A stretch of 64,000 bases of DNA from Clitopilus passeckerianus (lineage: Eukaryota > Basidiomycota > Agaricomycetes > Agaricales > Entolomataceae). The notes under the pieces are model-generated. The model worked only from the letters and a program-made list of their open reading frames with translations. It did no database searches and had not been told where the DNA came from. Within the stretch, counting starts at the first letter, position 1. Each line of letters opens with the position of its first letter. Below are positions 58,270 through 64,000 of the stretch, one piece after another. The translations under genes were made by a program, and so were the position numbers. The stretch is from the NCBI GenBank assembly GCA_944990035.1, contig CALYLX010000146.1, forward strand, positions 930,001 to 994,000, read 5' to 3'.

Positions 58270-59900
58270 TCCAAGCCCGAAGCGCGGATGTGACTTATAG
58301 GTCCAGCGACGGCATACTGTTCAAAATTCATTCGCTGTATGTGAATGCGCATACCGAAAATCTTGGTCCACTGGAAGCCTTCTCCCTGGATGAGATCGTC
58401 GATCTTCCTGAGGACTCCCAAACCTTGGACTTGTTGTTTCAATTTGTCTACCCGATGCCCCAGCCTGACTTGCGGTTTATCGAGTTCAACGCGTTGGAAA
58501 AATTGGCTGAAGCTGTCGAGAAATACGAGGTGTACCCTGCTATGAATCGATGCAACATGTTCATGGAGTAAGGGCCTTCCATCTAACGTTAGCGCCCCTA
58601 CTCATACTTCAACAGGAAACAGCTCACACACCATCCATCTTCGGTCTTATTTTATGCCTACCGGCATGACTATGCAGACCTATTGGACCGAGCCGCCCTT
58701 CTTCACCTCAATAAATCGGTTGATTTAGCGATTAAAGGGATGCCAATGGGGCTTGCCATCCTGTGGGTGAGCTCTTCCCAGTTTCCTCCAAATTTTCAAA
58801 CTTTTTTGACATCCAGTTCCAAAGATTAGATACCACGCAGCCAGAGGCATCTACGTGACGAAGGAGAGGCGTACTCTGCTCATGCAGATTCAGGGCGATC
58901 TAACTTGCCTCCGGCGCCTGGCCTCGCCATCCTCGTCATGGACATCGGAAACGGCCTCACTCTTTGCAGCCTTGCAGGCAACTTCCAACGGCGAGGAAAA
59001 TATACAAGCCCGTATTCGCCAGATCCCTTGGTTTTCAGAATTCAGGCGTCAGACCGCAACGCAATCCCACGGCCTGGTCGCTCCCACCCGTGATCCTGAC
59101 CAGTCACCAGAAACTGTGCAGCAGTATTTAAATCCATTCGGGGGTGAAGGTGTGCATTCTATCAACAACCTCTTGAGTAACTCGCCCAACCCTTCCTGCA
59201 GAAGTTCTTTTCCGTTCGTCTGATGGCAGACGATTTTCTATTTCCCGGACAGTGATTCGAACTTGTGGGAGTGGCTTCCCTTTACCACGTTCAAGACAGG
59301 AACATGTCGATCTTCCAGAGGATAGTGCCACCTTAGACATGCTCCTAAGATTCATGCATAAGATGGCACCACCTAAGGTGGGGAATTTTGAATATGAACC
59401 TCTGGAATCCCTCGCGCTAGCTGCACACAAGTATCGGGTTCATGCCGCTGCAGGTGCCTGCAAGGACCATCTCAGGTGGATATACCTCTCGTTCTTAGCT
59501 TCCTCCATCTAAATTTCCCTCTAGGGTGTTCTCAACAAGTCATCCCTTGCCGCTCATGATATACGGCATTAGAGTCATGGACTCCGAATTCATCGATCTC
59601 GCGACTCTGTTTGTGTTAGATCTTTGCCCCAGGGATGTCGTCACGCAACTCCCAGATGAGTCGGTGGTTCCGTGGGTAAGTACCTCGAATAGCTATGTCT
59701 ATATGTCCTCCTAACGCGATGCCAAGACTGCATACTATGCCCTTTGGCAGAAGGCGCATTCCAAAGCATTCAAGATTTGGTTCCAACATCTTCCACCTCG
59801 CCGAGTATCTGCACATGGTGCCCAAGGGGGGACCAGTATCTCTATGTCTTGTTCCAGCTCGGGGAGGGTATCCAAGGCTTCAAGAAATTGCAAAAACTGA
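58270..59900 (+). CDS. Double BTB/POZ-domain protein (or two adjacent BTB genes)
   Basis: BTB domains mediate dimerisation and adaptor roles; this fungal group is of unknown function. First module: SADVTYRSSDGILFKIHSLY, IVDLPEDSQTLDLLFQFVYP, ALEKLAEAVEKYEVYPAMNR, LTHHPSSVLFYAYRHDYADL, then IRYHAARGIYVTKERRTLLM and SPETVQQYLNPFGGE. A GTGTGC donor and TGCAG acceptor (59146-59200) then join in frame to a second module: EVLFRSSDGRRFSISRTVIR, HVDLPEDSATLDMLLRFMHK, ALAAHKYRVHAAAGACKDHL, LATLFVLDLCPRDVVTQLPD, ending at 59900. The second module also reads without a start codon of its own. The 5' exon is not identified, so the model is partial at the N-terminus. Confidence 0.55.
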
Positions 59901-60353
59901 GATTTCCCAGAGTGTTTAAGCGCCGCCCTTCCAAGCTGTGCAACAGGTGTCAGCTATGGGTTTTCTCATTCGTCTCTGCATGCAAAACCAGAATTCCGCC
60001 TTTTTCGTCCTTCCTCCGACGTTGGAAAGGTCAAAATGGTTTGTGATTGACTCCTTTCTCAGGTTTACAAATCACCACTCTATTTTGATTCATGTATGCT
60101 TTATCCTTCAATGCTATGCATTTACTAGCGAGAGTTGTACCCTTTTTTTTTGAATGTACTTACCATCATAGCCAAAGAGATATATGTCTACTAGTATTTG
60201 GGGTGTGGCCGTTGACCCACTGCCAAGCATTCACAGTTCTCTATTTTAGGATCATCTCGCAGACACTGTATGCCCAAATACAATCAATCGTATTTGAAGT
60301 CGTGATAACAAACCAAAAGCTGTAACATGAAACAAGAATCCTACACGTATGCT
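59901..60353. other. Convergent intergenic region
   Basis: About 450 bp, AT-rich toward the right, between the BTB locus and the eIF2-beta stop. No coding signal; probably two 3' untranslated regions. Confidence 0.45.
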
Positions 60354-61664
60354 CTACGCCTTCTGCGCCTTCCTCTTTCCAACTTGCGCCTGGTATCCAC
60401 TCTTGATGGCGTTGACCGAACGCCTACTGCCACACGACTCGCAAGCGATGAAGAAGATACGGTTTTCCTTCGTCAATAGGGTGTCGGGTGATTTGCACGT
60501 TTTACAGGTGACGTATTCGACTGTGTCATAGAACGTCAGTAAACGTGTGGGGAGAGAAATAGATGAGAGGTAAACGTACCGATGTATCGTCGCAAGACGT
60601 TCTCGACCTGTTTCTGCTGGAAACGACCCTTGATGACCAGACGACCTGCACCATCGACGGATCCTGTTGTACCCATTTCGGAGAACAAGAATTGGATAAC
60701 GTGTTCGGGCTACATTCGAAAGTCAGTTAGATGAATTATATGCGCGTGTAGAAGGAAAAGGACTGACCTGACGATGCATACGTTTGCAGATATCCGCAAC
60801 GTTGGCGAAGATCGACTTTTTATTTCCTTCCCTGTGGATTTGAGGGGGTGCGATGGTGTATCGTTTCTGCGATGTGCTTGATAGGAGGGCTGGATTTGCG
60901 GCGTGAAGGGAAGAGTAGAATCGAGTGAGGAGCTAGAAAGGTTTGTATTAGTACCATATTTAAGGACGAAGCCGGGAACGAATTACCTCTTGGTACGTAT
61001 AATCACGGTCGCTCTTGAGCCATGCCTCAGTACCGGCGTCAACACCAACAGGCGCCTCACTATGAGCAAAGACATCGTCACCAAGATCGGCTTCGTCCAT
61101 GTTATCAAGGTGCGAAGTATCTTGAGGACCAGCTTCGTCTTCGTCGTCCTCACCACCACCAGCCTTCTTCGACTCGTTGAGCTCCTTCTCAAAAGCATCG
61201 AGATCAAAGGCGGTCTTTTTCTTGCCAGACTTCTTTTTCTTCTTGAGATCAGAGAAGTCTAGGTCGTCTCCTGCGGGTGCGGCAGCGGCATCTGCAGGCG
61301 TAGATGTGCCAGAATCATCCCCCTTAGTTCGTTTGTAAGTATCCTGGGTGATGAAGACGATAAAAGCTAGCCGATAGCGTACCAAGTCCATTGGAATCTC
61401 CTTCTTCTTTTTCTTCTTCTTCAAATCACCAAACATTGCCTTGAACTCATCGTCCTCTTTCGCTTCACCACCTGAGTCCTTCATCATCTCATGAGCTGTA
61501 CTTGGCCCCAGATCGACTGCCACGCCGTTCAACGTCGTGTTGTCGATTGTTTCTGGTGCTGGGGTGGTCGGGTCTGCCTCTGCTCCCAGAGGATCCTCCC
61601 TGAAGGCAACCTTTGCCTTCTTCTTTTTCTTCAAAGACGGGTCAAATAGCGGTTCCTCTGACAT
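60354..61664 (-). CDS. sui3: Translation initiation factor eIF2 subunit beta
   Basis: Subunit of the eIF2 GTPase complex that carries initiator Met-tRNA to the ribosome. ATG at 61664 ([16 protein letters not shown]); the frame extends upstream but the earlier codon is TTG. The N-terminus has three lysine runs (K-boxes), the sites that bind eIF5 and eIF2B. The core includes [60 protein letters not shown] and [16 protein letters not shown]. The C-terminal zinc finger is [15 protein letters not shown]...[14 protein letters not shown] (CxxC...CxxC). Several introns; the end is at 60354. Divergent from ATP3. Confidence 0.95.
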
Positions 61665-61910
61665 TTTGTCGGTACTTGTCGTGGTCAAAGTCGTGGATGT
61701 GAAGTTATCGAGTCACCGAACTGCAAGCTTTCTGCTGATTACTTGATCAAAGTGACCTTTCATGGCCAGCTCCCAATTGGGGTAGATTTGGAGCTCCGAC
61801 TGATGGCTCACCGTGGGAATTACACACGGAAAAGCCGAGTGGCCCCGACGACGTTGAGCTGGTAAAATCCGTGCTGCTCCCTTCCTAGAATTCCTCCTTA
61901 CATTCCCTTA
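61665..61910. promoter_or_regulatory. Bidirectional promoter, eIF2-beta / ATP synthase gamma
   Basis: 246 bp separates two divergent start codons of highly expressed genes, so core promoter elements of both must lie here or within the transcripts. CCAAT-like AATTGGGG at about 61775. No firm TATA box. Confidence 0.5.
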
Positions 61911-63068
61911 ATGTTCGCCCGTCCAATTGCTCGCGCAGCCGCCACTAGGTCTTCGCCATTGGGCGCTGCACCTCCCAATGCGCGAAACATGGCTACTCTT
62001 CGTGAAATTGAGCTTCGTCTCAAGTCTGTGAGGAACATTGAGAAAATCACGAAGGTACGTGCTATACGGTTTGCCCTTACTCAACAATGCTGAAAACAAT
62101 ACTATAGTCAATGAAAATGATTGCCTCGACCAAGCTCGCGAAGGCTCAGAGAGCCATGCAGGCCGGAAAAGAATACGGTATTGCTAACTCTGGTGCGTGA
62201 AGTGGGTCCGGTGTCGGTCACAGTTTGGCTAATTCTTCGTCCTTTCTCTGTCAGAGATCTTCCAGCACTCTACTTCAGACAAGGCTTCTCTCAATAAGCT
62301 CTTCCTCGTCATCTCCTCCGACAAGGGTCTGTGCGGTGGTATCCACTCCTCCGTGTCAAAGGCTACCCGTCGTGCCCTCTCCAACGACCCCGAGACCCCT
62401 CTCAAGTCGGAAACCGCCGAAACAACCGAGGTCGACCCCGCATCCCCCGTCATGGTCATTGGCGACAAGTCTAAGGCCCAGCTCTCCCGTGCCCTCGGCG
62501 GGAACTTGCGCCTCACTTTCAACCAAATTGGCAGGGACATCCCCACCTTCACTGATGCTGCCAGCGTCGCCGATATGATCACCAGGAGCGGTGTTAAATA
62601 CGACTCAGTTGTCATCGTCTACAACAAGTTCGTCTCCGCTATCTCCTACGAGGCTGCTGCTATCGAAGTCAAGGGCGCGGAGGGTTTGGCTGAGAGCAAC
62701 GGATTCGCTTCGTATGAGAACGAGGATGATGCCACCAAGGACCTGGCTGAGTTCTCGCTCGCCAACGCCATCTACGCTGCTTTGGTCGAGAGCCATGCTT
62801 GCGAAATGAGCTCACGGTAATTACCTCCATTCACTCGTAATTCTTACTGGTTAACTAATACGGTTCTTTCTAGTCGCAACGCTATGGACAACGCCTCCAA
62901 GAACGCTTCTGACATGATCTCTCGCCTGCAGATGCAGTACAATCGTGGTCGTCAAGCCGCCATCACGAACGAGTTGGTCGATATTATTACTGGTTCGTAT
63001 TCTTACTGCACAGCTAAATTGGGCGTGAATGCTGACACAGGCAATGAACAGGTGCTTCCGCTCTGTAA
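61911..63068 (+). CDS. atp3: Mitochondrial ATP synthase subunit gamma
   Basis: Central rotor stalk of the F1 ATP synthase in the mitochondrial matrix. Exons 61911-62054, 62108-62192, 62255-62816, 62874-62992 and 63052-63068; 927 nt, 308 aa, the expected size. The N-terminus [20 protein letters not shown] is a mitochondrial presequence. The mature start [20 protein letters not shown] and [20 protein letters not shown] form the N-terminal helix. Other landmarks are [20 protein letters not shown] and the C-terminal signature [40 protein letters not shown]. The final exon contributes only the last five codons. Confidence 0.97.
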
Positions 63069-63551
63069 TCTGCTGTCAGCCTACTTGTTATCTCAGATAA
63101 AATACGTCATTATTAGAGGAATATATTCTTCCCACTTGCATGCTTTCGTTGACATTCCGGACCGATATTGAGGGCGTCAGCAAACGGGAACATTACTAAA
63201 GAGGGTGCAGCGTGGAGGGTTGGCGGAACGGATAGATGTTGGGTTTGGCAAACAGCATCCTACCCTCAACGTCGACTATACTTTAAAGCATTTAGAGCCC
63301 CTGAGCATGACTGCGAGCTCGGAAGAGCACTTTCCGAGGACCTTGAAGTTTAACTGGGGGGTGGTGGCCAATGTGAAGGCGGCCGTGGCAGATGCCAGAA
63401 AGCTCCCGAATGATCACGCTCAATTGACGGCGGATGCCTTCCATCGTCCACCCCGAGTGAGGACTCCCAACAGATAAACAGAAGCTGGGCAACTACTGAT
63501 ATGTGGCCTCGGGCTCTGAAATGGAGAGGAAATTACTCCAGCGCAGTCTGT
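63069..63551. other. Intergenic region, no gene seen
   Basis: Downstream of ATP3. Open frames on both strands overlap each other without domain support. Confidence 0.4.
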
Positions 63552-63800
63552 TCAAACGTTCAACCCAAGAGTTCGTGAAAACCGGCGGCAGTCCATCTGG
63601 ACGAACTTGACGTTTGGCTTACTGTGGTCTGCCAGGATCAGATCCTTGAGCGGGTCCTCAGTTACTTCCAACTTCCATAAGAGCATGCCAAGGCGTTTGA
63701 TCTCTCGGAACCTAAGCATCTCTTCCTGCATCGTTCGCAGCATACAGACTTCATGAAGAGCTCGTGCTGTTCTAGCTTTGACCTTCCTTTACACGCCTTG
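63552..63800 (-). CDS. Possible C-terminal fragment of an unknown protein
   Basis: Minus-strand frame ending at 63552 with helical, non-random composition (RTARALHEVCMLRTMQEE; RFREIKRLGMLLWKLEVTED). It resembles the C-terminal scaffold of Agaricomycete F-box/LRR proteins but lacks a diagnostic motif. The upstream part would lie to the right, perhaps across introns and beyond the window edge. Weak call. Confidence 0.25.
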
Positions 63801-64000
63801 GGTGCGTTGGTATGCTCCTCCAGCACCCTCAAAGAAGTTTTTATTTCCATCTCCGAAAGAAGGCTCGATGGTTCCTTGCAGAACAAGTCATTTTTATCAC
63901 GGTTGACGCGTTGACGGTGCAAAGGCGATAGCCGCAGGCTGTCGCCGCCGGCAAAGCCAGGCAGGACCAATTATCCCCTTCAATCCGGCGGACTTGAGTG

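Noticed and set aside
62225..62578. Ser/Pro-rich 117-codon plus-strand frame
   Set aside because: Alternate frame inside the third ATP3 exon.

Overview
The window is nuclear DNA from a filamentous basidiomycete, most likely an Agaricomycete. Nearly every gene is split by introns of about 45-70 bp with GT-AG ends. Genes lie on both strands at a density of about one per 2 kb. Several families are typical of mushroom-forming fungi: a class I hydrophobin, F-box/LRR and BTB families, a NACHT protein with the usual Agaricomycete N-terminus, and orphan multi-TM receptor-like families. I see no rRNA, no confident tRNA and no intact transposon. Splice models were built by eye from reading-frame continuity and homology remembered for each family; where exon lengths are given, they sum to whole codons.

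Layout. 1-565: hydrophobin (-), possibly cut by the left edge. 0.6-3.1 kb: no supported gene. 3.1-4.1 kb: RPB9 (-), with a degraded PMP3-like stretch just upstream. 4.3-7.4 kb: phosphoinositide-specific phospholipase C (+). 7.5-12.3 kb: two tandem MFS monocarboxylate-type transporters (-). 13.2-14.7 kb: alpha/beta hydrolase (-). 15.3-15.8 kb: small HABP4/Stm1-type RNA-binding protein (-). 16.3-20.3 kb: OCRL-like inositol 5-phosphatase (+). 20.4-21.8 kb: Cyp40 cyclophilin (-). 22.4-25.4 kb: Gfo/Idh/MocA oxidoreductase and peroxisomal MaoC hydratase (+). 25.5-28.9 kb: gamma-butyrobetaine-type dioxygenase and a long cysteine dioxygenase (-).

29.9-39.1 kb is lineage-specific: two related 7-TM proteins flank a tandemly duplicated 4-5-TM gene and one conserved gene of unknown function. 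39.9-44.0 kb returns to housekeeping and secreted genes: a YIPF Golgi protein, a GH5 glycosidase and MIC12. 44.4-60 kb is a fast-evolving block: a NACHT NTPase, a small multi-TM gene with a decayed copy, three tandem F-box/LRR genes, a VPS3/TGFBRAP1-like gene that has lost its N-terminal CNH domain at the F-box junction, and a double-BTB locus. 60.4-63.1 kb is a divergent pair, eIF2-beta and ATP synthase gamma. The last kilobase holds only a fragment.

The window has no operon logic. Functional links are thematic: PLC and the 5-phosphatase both act on phosphatidylinositol 4,5-bisphosphate metabolism; the MaoC hydratase and butyrobetaine dioxygenase touch fatty-acid handling; RPB9 and eIF2-beta are core expression machinery. 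The two parts most worth follow-up are the orphan receptor-like cluster (29.9-39.1 kb) and the NACHT/F-box/BTB block (44.4-60 kb), where duplication, pseudogenisation and truncation are directly visible.
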